Positions 14,131 to 22,089 of a stretch of 40,263 bases of DNA are shown here, one piece after another; the stretch's first letter is position 1, and every line of letters starts with the position of its first letter. The translations under genes and the position numbers were made by a program. The stretch is from a virus. The stretch spans positions 1-40,263 of IMG/VR virus record IMGVR_UViG_3300050821_019450; one strand, written 5' to 3'. The notes beneath the pieces were generated by a model. The model made no database searches, was not told the origin of the DNA, and saw only the letters and a list, made by a program, of their open reading frames with translations.

Positions 14131-15549
14131 TCATTGCTGGCGCAAGCGTTCGCTCAAGGAGCGGGAACGGATGGTATAATTTTTGGCATCCATGGTCCGT
14201 CGAAACGACACTCTATCGGGGCGTTTCTCGACCAATTTTTGCAGGTATCTTCCGGTAAAGGACTGACCGCGCAAAAGGTCGTCGGCTTGTGCCTTGACGC
14301 AACTTTTCGGATGTCTCAAGTCGGCTTCGATTTGGGCGGCGCTGCCTTCCATCAAGTCGCCTGAGTCCATTACGAGAGTTTCGAATTCGTGTTTTTCGCT
14401 GCCGAAATAGAAAATATCGATCAACTCCAGCAGCTTCACGTAGGGTTCATGCTCATCCATCAGTTCAAGAACCCGTGGCGCGCGATAGACCTTCACGCCG
14501 AAACGATTGTCTCTCCACTCCTCGGGAATTTTGATCTGATGGAGCAAGTCCCAGATAAACGCCGGCAGTTCGCTAACCAGGGTAGCCCGGAAAATCGCCT
14601 GTTCCTCACTGGTCCCGGTCGGCATCGGCATGGGCACGCACGCCACGTCATAAAGGCTGATCTTGTGATCGAGCGACACATCGCTTGGCGGCAAAAGAGC
14701 TACGTTTGCGCTAGTGTCGTTGAGGCTGATGGTCAATCGTTGGAAGAGCGGCGGGACCATGAAAGGCATCTGATACTTGGCATGAGACTGCTTATCCTGA
14801 TTGGCGATGATTGCCTTGATCGCGGCACCTAGCGTCATCCGCGACTTCAAATCGCTGGCCGAGTGCTCGTCTTCGATCATCAAATGCTCTGCCGCAAAAG
14901 TATGGGCGTTAAAGGAAGTCTTGCCGGTCATGGACTCATAAGGCCGAGACATTCGCCCGCCCAGGATCAGCGTCAGAAGATCCTGCCAGCGACTTTTGCC
15001 GGCCGAATGAGGCCCGCACCACACTGGGGCAGTGCCAAGAGTGCAGCGTCGGTTGTAGAGATCGTCAACCGCCTGGTGAGTCCACCACAAGTTATGGTCG
15101 TACTGCTTGGAGTCCAGCATACCGGAAAGCAGTAAAGCGAGCGTTGGCCAATCTCCCTCCTTTGGCGTGATCAGGTTTGGCGCGTCTTTGACCAAAAGTG
15201 TTTGGCCTCCATGGTGAATGATCTTTGGGCCGAAGTGCCCTGCCAGGGAGGTCACGGCATTGATCACGTTGTGGTCCTGAATCGACGTAATGATCTTCTC
15301 AGCGTTCGACGGTTTGCCATCGTGGCGCGAGATATCGACACCGAAATTAACGCCGACATACCTGCCAAATTCCTTCGGGCTCAATTCGAGCAATTGCTTA
15401 TTTCGGTTAAAGAATACGATCCGCCCGCGATTGGTTTCATAGTAAAACGGCCGGGTATCAAATATCCGACTCTGGCCCGCCGGCTTCTTCACTTTTTTTG
15501 GTTCAGGATCAGGTTGATTCATGCTTTCAAACGAGTCTTTTTTGGTCAT
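14131..15549 (-). CDS. Superfamily 3 (D5/VirE-like) replicative helicase
   Basis: 472 residues. The ATPase core has Walker A GPHSAGKS at 179-186, Walker B HLMIEDE with Asp227, and a sensor-1 strand RLTISLND ending near Asn277, all in the spacing of SF3/DUF5906-type helicases. The N-terminal 170 residues would be a primase-linking or DNA-binding part; the C-terminal 150 residues are probably a winged-helix region. It should unwind DNA for replication. Its start overlaps the primase gene by 23 bases, so the two are co-translated. It runs against the surrounding early genes. Confidence 0.78.
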   Translation of the reverse strand: MTKKDSFESMNQPDPEPKKVKKPAGQSRIFDTRPFYYETNRGRIVFFNRNKQLLELSPKEFGRYVGVNFGVDISRHDGKPSNAEKIITSIQDHNVINAVTSLAGHFGPKIIHHGGQTLLVKDAPNLITPKEGDWPTLALLLSGMLDSKQYDHNLWWTHQAVDDLYNRRCTLGTAPVWCGPHSAGKSRWQDLLTLILGGRMSRPYESMTGKTSFNAHTFAAEHLMIEDEHSASDLKSRMTLGAAIKAIIANQDKQSHAKYQMPFMVPPLFQRLTISLNDTSANVALLPPSDVSLDHKISLYDVACVPMPMPTGTSEEQAIFRATLVSELPAFIWDLLHQIKIPEEWRDNRFGVKVYRAPRVLELMDEHEPYVKLLELIDIFYFGSEKHEFETLVMDSGDLMEGSAAQIEADLRHPKSCVKAQADDLLRGQSFTGRYLQKLVEKRPDRVSFRRTMDAKNYTIRSRSLSERLRQQ

Positions 15550-16543
15550 AGAACAGGACGGGTTGAGGTTGATTATTTTCCGACTTGCGAGTGCCGCCGG
15601 GGAAACGGAAAAAACGTTCGGGTTCGTCCCCGCCTTTATCAGCGCCCAATGGTATCGCCCGGGCCAGCAGATCCAAGGCGTTTTGCTCTGAGAACTTCTT
15701 CGAGATCTGGAACCACGAATGAAGCGACTTGCCTCCAGAGTCGACGATCATGAAGGGCCAGCGCCGTGGCTCGCCGGTAGTCGCCAGGTGATGGATCAAA
15801 TAGGCTTGCACGTCGCGTGAGGAGATCCCCTTTGCTGCCCAGGCTTCGAGGTGCTTGGCAAAGGTTTTCCCGAAGTCGAACTCGATTACGAGATAAACGC
15901 GCGGTCCCGCGTTTTCCTTGCATCGAGGAGAGTCCGATTTGCCCGTGGAATAGGCGAATCCTGTCATCTTCGACATTGGCGAAGGCACGATCCACTCCAT
16001 CTCCTTCTCAACGCCGCGAAAAGATTCCCGGGTATCGGTGCGGGCCCACCGTTGACTGCCGGCCGCGCGACAAATCCAGGGGTTGCCTGGATAAAGCCGG
16101 TCAATAATCGCTTCCGAGCTCGGAATAGCTTTTCGTTTAGGGCGAAGGAACGCCAGGAGTCGCGCGTACATCCCTAACGCATTCCCGGCTAGCTCGTCCA
16201 AACGCTTGAAGGAAACCTTCGAGCCTTTGACGTGCGGCCGGTTATCAACCGGGGGAAGATAAACTTCGCCTAGTTCGTCGCCATGCGCCAGGCGCCACTC
16301 TTTGTGAATGTAATAGGCTACTCGGCGCTCAGACCACGGTGGTTTACACCTTGTCCGGTTATACTCGAGCATCCATTGGCGGTACAATTCAAAGTCGGCG
16401 GTACAACATGCCAGTTGCCTTGCCGTGGCCCAAAGCTGATTGTCGCCATTGCTGCCGGATATCGAGCAGTCAATGTCACAAATACGAGGGAGATCGATAT
16501 TTACTTGACCCCCTCCATTGGGGACAATATTCTGGTCCTGCAT
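15527..16543 (-). CDS. Archaeo-eukaryotic-type primase (PrimPol-like)
   Basis: 338 residues. The catalytic landmarks are near the C-terminal half: VYLVIEFDFGK (Glu221/Asp223), MIVDSGGKSLHSWFQ (His275) and FFRFPGGTRK (315-320) followed by QPQPVLFYD. This matches the acidic, S-x-K-S-x-H and R-x-PG-x-R pattern of AEP primases in phages and plasmids. About 40-90 is a cysteine-containing N-terminal helical part. The gene starts with AGAAGGAAG upstream. It should make primers for the polymerase, in partnership with the downstream helicase. Confidence 0.75.
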   Translation of the reverse strand: MQDQNIVPNGGGQVNIDLPRICDIDCSISGSNGDNQLWATARQLACCTADFELYRQWMLEYNRTRCKPPWSERRVAYYIHKEWRLAHGDELGEVYLPPVDNRPHVKGSKVSFKRLDELAGNALGMYARLLAFLRPKRKAIPSSEAIIDRLYPGNPWICRAAGSQRWARTDTRESFRGVEKEMEWIVPSPMSKMTGFAYSTGKSDSPRCKENAGPRVYLVIEFDFGKTFAKHLEAWAAKGISSRDVQAYLIHHLATTGEPRRWPFMIVDSGGKSLHSWFQISKKFSEQNALDLLARAIPLGADKGGDEPERFFRFPGGTRKSENNQPQPVLFYDQKRLV

Positions 16544-16606
16544 ATTACTTCCTTCTGGTTTTACTGTGTATGTGTTGAAGGTCTGGTAAACCTTTAGTCG
16601 GCTTCT

Positions 16607-16756
16607 TCAGAATCGGAATTGTGTCTTGTTTGGTTTGTTCCACGAGGTTTCGTGGAACAGATTTTCTTGGGGCTCAAACGCTTGCATATCGTTTGAGCCC
16701 TTTCCTTTTTTAAACAACCCGCCGCACGCTGCCTCGCCCTTTTGCTTAATCTTCAT
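16607..16756 (-). CDS. Possible 49-residue basic peptide
   Basis: An ATG at 16756 with AAGGA seven bases upstream overlaps the end of the 65-residue gene. The product starts MKIKQKGEAACGGLFKKGKG. The reading frame passes through two strong inverted repeats (16636-16659 and 16670-16700), so the region may instead be regulatory RNA or DNA. It lies just before the primase gene in the same direction. No family is recognised. Confidence 0.35.
   Translation of the reverse strand: MKIKQKGEAACGGLFKKGKGSNDMQAFEPQENLFHETSWNKPNKTQFRF
16636..16659. repeat. parS-like split palindrome
   Basis: TGTTCCACGA and TCGTGGAACA flank GGTT. The outer eight bases of each arm (TGTTCCAC and GTGGAACA) are exactly the half-sites of a classical parS sequence, but here they are pushed apart by eight bases. 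It may be a protein binding site or an RNA hairpin. Confidence 0.6.
16670..16711 (+). terminator. Strong plus-strand terminator
   Basis: Eleven-bp arms GGGCTCAAACG (16670-16680) and CGTTTGAGCCC (16690-16700) with a 9-base loop are followed by TTTCCTTTTTT. No plus-strand gene lies just upstream, so it would end antisense transcription across the primase-helicase block or a small RNA. Confidence 0.6.
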
Positions 16757-16943
16757 CGGGTGTCCTTTTTCTAGGGATTCGGAAGCTGTACGGGTGCGCC
16801 ATTCGCCAGGCGATATCCTGCAGATTATCCAGGGTTTCCCTGAGTTTTTCTTCAGACGCAATTCGCTTAGGATCGTTTTTCTTCATCCAGGCCACGTCAT
16901 GAAGATTAAACCTATCCGTGTTTTTGTTTCGCCTTAATTTCAT
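16746..16943 (-). CDS. Small basic hypothetical protein, head of primase operon
   Basis: 65 residues, basic at both ends, with a central helix (SEEKLRETLDNLQDIAWRMA) and an FRIPRKRTPDED end. It is the first frame of the leftward primase-helicase operon and diverges from the next plus-strand gene. I saw no clear SD before the ATG. It could be a small operon regulator, but no motif proves it. Confidence 0.5.
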   Translation of the reverse strand: MKLRRNKNTDRFNLHDVAWMKKNDPKRIASEEKLRETLDNLQDIAWRMAHPYSFRIPRKRTPDED

Positions 16944-16992
16944 ATGTCATAATTCTTTATCTTTCGACCACAATTGCCGTTAATGTATTGGC

Positions 16993-17208
16993 ATGACAAA
17001 GAAAAAATTAGGCGCTGAGCGCCTAGACGTAAATATCCTTGTCCCCTTCTCGGGACGAATGGCAGAGAAAGTTAAAACAATTTCCCGGGCTAACGGGATG
17101 CCGAACACCATGGTGGTCCGGATGATCATGGAAATCGGGCTGGAGGAAATCGAGAAGGGCCGTGAGCTCAAACTGGTGATTCCGAGCCTGAACGGGGAAA
17201 TGCCCTAG
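16993..17208 (+). CDS. Ribbon-helix-helix-like small protein
   Basis: 71 residues: a basic start (MTKKKLGAERLD), a strand (VNILVPFSG), then two helices (RMAEKVKTISRANG and TMVVRMIMEIGLEEIEKG). This fits a CopG/Arc-like DNA-binding dimer. It is the first gene rightward of a divergent gap of 49 bp, and the next gene starts inside its stop (TAGTG). It may regulate both this operon and the leftward primase operon. No SD is visible, so a short or absent leader is possible. Confidence 0.55.
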   Translation: MTKKKLGAERLDVNILVPFSGRMAEKVKTISRANGMPNTMVVRMIMEIGLEEIEKGRELKLVIPSLNGEMP

Positions 17209-17711
17209 TGCGCCCTAAGTTCCTGATCGCCATCGATCCCGGGGCCAAGGGAGCCATCGCCAGCTATTCGACCACTTACGAGCCCCCGGGCGGGCCGACC
17301 TGGATGGTCGAGAAACTCGCTGAGAGCCCCCAGGATCGCTTTTGGCAGCTGGGGGTTCATGCAGAGGCCGCCAGCCGCCTGGAGGCCCCTAGAATCGCCA
17401 TTCTGGAAGACGTCGGGGGTTTTACGGGCTCGCCTCAGCCCGGGAGCCGGATGTTTACCTTTGGAAGGGGGTACGGGCAATTGGAAGGGATGCTGATCGC
17501 TTTGGGTTATCAGCTGATTCGGGTCAGGCCCCAGGAGTGGCAAAAAGCCTTGAGCTTGAAAACCCGCCCCGGGGAATCCAAGCCCGACCACAAGCGGAGA
17601 ATGAGAGGCAAGGCGCTGGATTTGTTTCCGCAGTTGAAGCCAACCTTAGATCAGGCGGATGCTCTTTTGATTTTATATTCCTATATCGAAAGAAACTTGA
17701 CTAAAGAATAA
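17208..17711 (+). CDS. RuvC-like Holliday junction resolvase
   Basis: 167 residues with an RNase H fold: LIAIDPGAKGAIA (Asp10), IAILEDVGG (Glu67-Asp68), a conserved RPQEWQKAL segment after the third strand region, and C-terminal DQADALLI (Asp148/Asp151). This acidic triad/tetrad and the PGESKPDHKRRMRGKALDLF basic helix match RuvC-type phage resolvases. It would cut branched replication or recombination intermediates before packaging. The start is GTG at the TAGTG overlap. Confidence 0.82.
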   Translation: MRPKFLIAIDPGAKGAIASYSTTYEPPGGPTWMVEKLAESPQDRFWQLGVHAEAASRLEAPRIAILEDVGGFTGSPQPGSRMFTFGRGYGQLEGMLIALGYQLIRVRPQEWQKALSLKTRPGESKPDHKRRMRGKALDLFPQLKPTLDQADALLILYSYIERNLTKE

Positions 17712-17737
17712 GATAGGATTAACCGTAGAAGAACAAT

Positions 17738-18022
17738 ATGCAAAATGAGGATGAGCCTAATTTGCTGAGGGTGTTGGACGAAACCGAAGCTATCCGTCGG
17801 GAAAGAGCCGCTGAATTAAACGCCGTGGGCTGGGGCCGGGAAATTCTGGAAGGAACCTACGGCAAGGTCTACTCGACCGATGAGCTCCGGGCCGAATTCG
17901 AGGTGATGGGCTTTTACGCGCCCCTGGTGGTGGTCAAATCCAAAGCGGACGGGTCGCTCGGGAGTTTCGAGTTCCAGCACGCCCCCCGCTTTTTTTTTAA
18001 TTATGTGAGGGACGAACAATGA
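17738..18022 (+). CDS. Hypothetical protein
   Basis: 94 residues. An acidic helical N-terminus (LLRVLDETEAIRRERAAELN) leads to an alpha/beta core (YSTDELRAEFEVMGFYAPLV, then VVKSKADGSLGSFEFQHAPR). Its stop overlaps the next start by four bases (ATGA). The pattern of a helix followed by strands with aromatic residues resembles small single-domain phage proteins, but I do not recognise a family. Confidence 0.65.
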   Translation: MQNEDEPNLLRVLDETEAIRRERAAELNAVGWGREILEGTYGKVYSTDELRAEFEVMGFYAPLVVVKSKADGSLGSFEFQHAPRFFFNYVRDEQ

Positions 18023-18477
18023 AAGAGTTTGAACTCTGGTGGGAGAGCGGATGGCGGACTCATGATACCCCTCGCGTCTGTCCGCCTTGGCCCGAAATAG
18101 CCCGTTTCATCGAACGGAAGGGTAAAGCAGCCATTCCACCCCTGGAAGCGCTTGCTGCAGCCAGGGCGTACACAGGAACGTGGCAGGCGGACAAGGACGC
18201 TTCCCCGCTTAAGGTCAAGCCGATGTGGCGACTGGCTGACGTGGCAATTTGTGGAGGCAGGCATGGCAGCATTGAAGTCGTAAAAATCCGGATCGACCGA
18301 GCGCATCAGCTGCCTTCAGGTGCATGGTGTGAAAAACATGAACGCTATCCGCATAGTGAGCGTTGGGGAACCGACGGGTTCACTTACACCTCTAACAGCC
18401 ATTCCAATCCCGAAGCCGCGGCATTTGGCAGAGCTATTCTGTTTTGCTGCCATTTGGAAAAAGAGGACGAGCAATGA
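18019..18477 (+). CDS. Hypothetical protein
   Basis: 152 residues, rich in Trp, His and Cys. Features include FELWWESGWRTHDTP near the start, a helical IARFIERKGKAAIPPLEALA, WRLADVAICGGRHGSIEVVK and a CEKHERYPHSERWG segment that might bind metal. It is coupled to genes on both sides by ATGA overlaps. Function unknown. Confidence 0.65.
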   Translation: MKEFELWWESGWRTHDTPRVCPPWPEIARFIERKGKAAIPPLEALAAARAYTGTWQADKDASPLKVKPMWRLADVAICGGRHGSIEVVKIRIDRAHQLPSGAWCEKHERYPHSERWGTDGFTYTSNSHSNPEAAAFGRAILFCCHLEKEDEQ

Positions 18478-18713
18478 AGACGGCGTACACAGAAATTCAT
18501 GACCACCGGGTCGACCTCTTTCTCCGAAGAGAATATCTGGCTCGCACCTGGCCCAATGGCGAAATTTCCCAATGGGAGCGTTTCAGCTTTCCTTTGCGCT
18601 GCTTGGACGAGGTCCATGCGCTGGCCGAAGAATGCGCTCAGACCACCGAACGGGATGCGTTGGAGCTGGTGAGGAAACGTCGACGAGCAATTCAATGGGC
18701 AGAATCTCCATGA
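18474..18713 (+). CDS. Small hypothetical protein
   Basis: 79 residues. Beta-rich N-terminus (YTEIHDHRVDLFLRREYLAR), then a SQWERFSFPLRCLDEVHALA segment and a basic helical tail (LVRKRRRAIQWAESP). The start is the ATG of the ATGA overlap at 18474; frame codons upstream overlap the previous gene. It precedes the helicase with a further overlap and may be its small partner. Confidence 0.65.
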   Translation: MKTAYTEIHDHRVDLFLRREYLARTWPNGEISQWERFSFPLRCLDEVHALAEECAQTTERDALELVRKRRRAIQWAESP

Positions 18714-20038
18714 GTGATTTTCAGCTATATCCTCATCAAGTCGGGATGGTCGAACGTCACAAAGTGTTGTTGCAAAAGCGAGGGGTTACCTCCGATCGCT
18801 CCGAAACTGGAGTTGGCAAGACTCCAGCCATCCTTCAAGCGGCCAAAGAGTTGCAGGTGCCTTTCGCGGTGATTTGCCCCAAGACCCTGATCAGCCATTG
18901 GACCCGGTGGTGTCGCCTGATGGAGCTTAAACCCGTAGCGATCCTCGGCTGGGAGGGGGCCAAGATCGGCAAAAGCCCCCGGCTCTTTAACCCCAAAAAT
19001 CCTGGCCTCAAGTGGTTGGCCGAATGGCCCGATCGAAAGGTCTTATTGATCTTTGACGAGGCCCACCGAGCCAAAAGCAAGAAATCGCAAAATTCAAAAA
19101 TGGTAGCCAGTGCAGCGGCCGAGGGCCATTGGCTGGCCCTACTCTCAGCGACGCTGATCCAGAACCCTCTGGATCTGCTTGGGCTGGGCTATCCCTTGAA
19201 GCTGGTCGCTAAACCCTACTACGCTTTCAAGTACGCTCAGGCGTTCGGGGTCGGGATCGGCCCCTGGGGCGGTTACGAGGATTTTTCTAGTCAAAGGCAG
19301 AAACTTGAATTGTACCAGGAGCTCGACAAGGTGGGTTTGCGGATTCGCAAGGCCGAAATCTGTCCCACCATGTGCGTCCACCGGGCCGACCTGATCGATT
19401 CGGAGAAAGCCGCTACCGTGCGCGGGATCTACGAGGACCTGGAACGGGAGATCGCCGAGCTTGCCGCCAAGAAAAACTCGGCAATGGAAGAAATCACCAA
19501 GCGTCTCCGGGCCCGTCAGGCAGCGGAGCTGGCCAAGGTGCCGATCTTTATCGAGGAGGCTCTGCGACACCTAGAGGAGGGTGCGAGAGTTGCGTTGTTC
19601 TTCTGCTTCCAGGCTTCGATAGACGCGGCGACCGTCATGCTCAAAGACGAGCTTGGAGAGGTTCCTGGCCTGTTTGGCGTCATTACCGGAGCCACTAGCC
19701 TCAAGGCCCGTGACGAAGCCATTGAGGCTTTCAACTTCGGGGATTCGAAGGTTCTGGTCTTGAACATTGCCGCCGGCGGCGAGGGAATTTCTCTTCATGA
19801 TCAAGACGGCAGGTTTCCACGGGTTGGCCTTTTGTCGATTCCCGAATCCTCAACTCATTTGATCCAGGCTCTTGGGAGAAATGACCGGGTCGGGGCTAAA
19901 TCGGTCGGACTCAATCGGATTCTCTTTTGCGCCGGCACCATGGAAGAGAGGGTCTACGAAAACTTGAGCGGTAAAATCCGCGATATCGAAACCATCAATG
20001 ACGGAGATTTATCCGTTTTATCGGAAGTAATGAAATGA
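18710..20038 (+). CDS. SNF2-type (superfamily 2) helicase
   Basis: 442 residues from the ATGA-overlap start at 18710. It has a Q-motif-like YPHQVGMVERHK, Walker A ETGVGKT at 32-38, a motif Ia-like VICPKTLISHWTRW, DEAH box LIFDEAHRAKS near 113, motif III LLSATLIQNPLDLLG, and in the second lobe LVLNIAAGGEGISLHD (motif V) and LIQALGRNDRVGAKS (motif VI). A charged coiled coil is inserted around 245-290. These are the marks of compact phage SNF2/DEAH translocases. It would remodel DNA-protein or branched DNA structures during replication and repair. Confidence 0.88.
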   Translation: MSDFQLYPHQVGMVERHKVLLQKRGVTSDRSETGVGKTPAILQAAKELQVPFAVICPKTLISHWTRWCRLMELKPVAILGWEGAKIGKSPRLFNPKNPGLKWLAEWPDRKVLLIFDEAHRAKSKKSQNSKMVASAAAEGHWLALLSATLIQNPLDLLGLGYPLKLVAKPYYAFKYAQAFGVGIGPWGGYEDFSSQRQKLELYQELDKVGLRIRKAEICPTMCVHRADLIDSEKAATVRGIYEDLEREIAELAAKKNSAMEEITKRLRARQAAELAKVPIFIEEALRHLEEGARVALFFCFQASIDAATVMLKDELGEVPGLFGVITGATSLKARDEAIEAFNFGDSKVLVLNIAAGGEGISLHDQDGRFPRVGLLSIPESSTHLIQALGRNDRVGAKSVGLNRILFCAGTMEERVYENLSGKIRDIETINDGDLSVLSEVMK

Positions 20039-20151
20039 AAGTTATCGTCTATTTCGCCTCGCTGGCGGTCCTGGTCATCGCCAGCGCAGTAGCCGAATGT
20101 TGGCACCAGTTCTGGAGCCAGCTTCGTCAGTGCAATGACCGGGAACCTTAA
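20035..20151 (+). CDS. 38-residue membrane or exported micro-protein
   Basis: It starts at the ATGA overlap with the helicase stop. The product is MKVIVYFASLAVLVIASAVA followed by a Cys/Trp/Gln-rich soluble tail ending CNDREP. It could be a membrane anchor or a signal-peptide-like leader. No family is recognised. Confidence 0.55.
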   Translation: MKVIVYFASLAVLVIASAVAECWHQFWSQLRQCNDREP

Positions 20152-20166
20152 AGAAAAAAACCAAAA

Positions 20167-21297
20167 ATGACCTCCGCTATTACCCATCACGAGTATGGGC
20201 CGAGCAAACTGGAAAATTACGACCCTCGCAGTAAAGGTTGTGCGGCCTTTATCCCCAATCCCGAATCCAACCAGAAGGCGGAATTCGGCACCCTTAAACA
20301 CCTTGCCACCTCGACCCGGGACTTAAGCGTCTTAGGGGGTGACACTCAGGCCGAGGCCGAAGTGGCTCGAGTGGTTGAGTTTATCGATTCTTTCAAAAAA
20401 GAGTACCCGGTCATCCACTCCGAGCTAACCTTAAAAACCGAGAAAATTTTCGGGACTCTCGACCATTTGGGGCTCGACCCCGACGCGAAAAAAGCGGTAA
20501 TCATCGACGCCAAATTCGGGGCCTGGGGGGTGACCGTTTCCCAAAAGAATCTCCAGGGCTGGGCCTATGTTTTATTAGCTTTTCATAACTTTCCCACTCT
20601 CAACAAGATCAAGGTAATTTTCTATGCCGCCAAGACCGGAACCCACACTGAATACACCTTCTGGCGCTATCGGCTGCCGGCTTTGGAAAAACGGATTTAC
20701 CGGATCATCGACCGGGCGGTTCAGGTTTCTCAGGCTCCTGGCCCAAAAGATTATACTCCTGATGCCGTTAATTGCAGTTTTTGTGTTAGGCTTAATTGCC
20801 CTGCTCGTCTTGCCCTGCTGGGAAGTCTCGTTACCCAGTGGACGGGAAAACCTGTTGAGCTACCTCATCTCGACCTGCTTAAGGTCAGTACCCCTCAACT
20901 GGGGGCTTTAAAGAAGCTCTCCAACGTCTTCAAGATCTTCTCAGCGGCGGTCGATAACGAAGCCAAAAGAAGGGCTTTTGATGAGGGTGACATCGTTGAA
21001 GGCTATGAAATTGCCGAGAAAAGCGGCACCCGGTTAGTGGTTGGCGCGGAGCAGATTACCAATGCTAGTAAAGTGTTAGCCACTGAATGGGATTCTCTGG
21101 AATTTGAGGGCGTCGATTGGGGTAAATACGTCCTCCAGAATGTCGAGCTTTCGGTTGCCGACCTGGAAAAAGAGATCGGAAAATTGGCCCCCAGAGGGAA
21201 AGCCACCCTGGCCAAAAAAATAATCACCGATGCTTTAGAAAAAGCTGGACTGATTAATGCCAGCAAGATATTCTATCTCCAAGCTATCAAGGAATAG
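20167..21297 (+). CDS. PD-(D/E)XK nuclease, DUF2800/Cas4-like
   Basis: 376 residues. The nuclease core reads ...HSEL (Glu86), FGTLDHLGL (Asp99), AVIIDAKFG (Asp114, Lys116), with the downstream helix NLQGWAYVLLAF (Gln130, Tyr134). Cys25 lies before the core and Cys203, Cys206, Cys211 (VNCSFCVRLNCPA) after it, the arrangement of an iron-sulphur-stabilised Cas4/AddB-type nuclease. The last 150 residues are a helical domain. A role in DNA end processing or recombination with the neighbouring SSB-like protein and polymerase is expected. The leader is A-rich without an SD. Confidence 0.8.
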   Translation: MTSAITHHEYGPSKLENYDPRSKGCAAFIPNPESNQKAEFGTLKHLATSTRDLSVLGGDTQAEAEVARVVEFIDSFKKEYPVIHSELTLKTEKIFGTLDHLGLDPDAKKAVIIDAKFGAWGVTVSQKNLQGWAYVLLAFHNFPTLNKIKVIFYAAKTGTHTEYTFWRYRLPALEKRIYRIIDRAVQVSQAPGPKDYTPDAVNCSFCVRLNCPARLALLGSLVTQWTGKPVELPHLDLLKVSTPQLGALKKLSNVFKIFSAAVDNEAKRRAFDEGDIVEGYEIAEKSGTRLVVGAEQITNASKVLATEWDSLEFEGVDWGKYVLQNVELSVADLEKEIGKLAPRGKATLAKKIITDALEKAGLINASKIFYLQAIKE

Positions 21298-21338
21298 CTC
21301 TTAAGAAATAGTTAAAAAAGAAAGTTAAAGAAAATATT

Positions 21339-22073
21339 ATGAGTGATGTAAGTGTAGTCGATTTGGGGGATGGGGAAAGTAACGAGGTGGTTCCTTTTTC
21401 GGAACCCAGTGTCAGCCCGATCCAGGGAATTCAGGGCGAGTTCGGTGGCGGGGACGTCAAGTTCCCTTACTTCGGGATTATTCACGGGGTCGGCCCGAAT
21501 TTCGCCAAGTTCCCTAAGAACGCCGGGGACTTGCTTTATAACGGGGAAACCCTGATTCCCAAGCCTGCCGAACTCAGTTTCTACGGGGTTCAGAAAAAGT
21601 ACGTTCAGAACCTCCGTTACGACCCTACGGGGCCGCGCCCGAATGAATTTCTGACTACCCAGCAGGTCATTTCTGCCGGGGGAAACCTGAAGGAGTTCGT
21701 TCCTGCCGGGAGTGATGACGGTAACTATGTGGCCCACGCAGTCTGTCACATTGTTCTTTTCGCCCCCAAGCTGAAAAACAAGGTTTCCTGGGCCGAAGGC
21801 CTGGACCTGACCATTATAGGCGAAGGCGAGTACGTGGTGCCGGCACTCTGGACCCTCCGGGGCACCAGTTACCGCGCGATAGTGCCCCAGTTGATCATGG
21901 CCGACTCAAGGTTGCGTAAGCAGCAGAAGACCCTGGCCGCCCAGCGGTGGACCCTTGATACCAAGAACATGAAAATGGGGGCCAACTTCGTTTTCGTGCC
22001 GGTCTTGGACCGCTCGGACAAGCTGAACAAGGACGAAACCCTTGAGCTCCTGGCCGAGAACTTCGGCGGCTAG
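21339..22073 (+). CDS. Possible single-strand DNA-binding protein
   Basis: 244 residues. The N-terminal 35 are acidic and flexible, then FPYFGIIHGVGPNFAKFPKN and a beta-rich middle (VAHAVCHIVLFAPKLKNKVS, then LTIIGEGEYVVPALWTLRGT), and an acidic end (DKLNKDETLELLAENFGG). Beta-rich core plus acidic C-terminal tail is typical of phage SSB proteins. It sits between the nuclease and the polymerase, where such genes are common. The function is inferred; I do not see a named family. Confidence 0.45.
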   Translation: MSDVSVVDLGDGESNEVVPFSEPSVSPIQGIQGEFGGGDVKFPYFGIIHGVGPNFAKFPKNAGDLLYNGETLIPKPAELSFYGVQKKYVQNLRYDPTGPRPNEFLTTQQVISAGGNLKEFVPAGSDDGNYVAHAVCHIVLFAPKLKNKVSWAEGLDLTIIGEGEYVVPALWTLRGTSYRAIVPQLIMADSRLRKQQKTLAAQRWTLDTKNMKMGANFVFVPVLDRSDKLNKDETLELLAENFGG

Positions 22074-22089
22074 GCAAGGAAAGAAAAGC

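Noticed and set aside
16944-16992. Promoter for the leftward primase operon (TTGTGG and TATGAC)
   Set aside because: The -10 box would place the transcript start inside the 65-residue gene, so it does not fit the annotated start.
18572-18710. N-terminal extension of the SNF2-type helicase
   Set aside because: It overlaps the 79-residue gene, and the family motifs begin after the ATGA start at 18710.
22042-22089. Longer start for the DNA polymerase
   Set aside because: It lies within the end of the previous gene. The GTG at 22090 has an SD and sits just before the first exonuclease motif.
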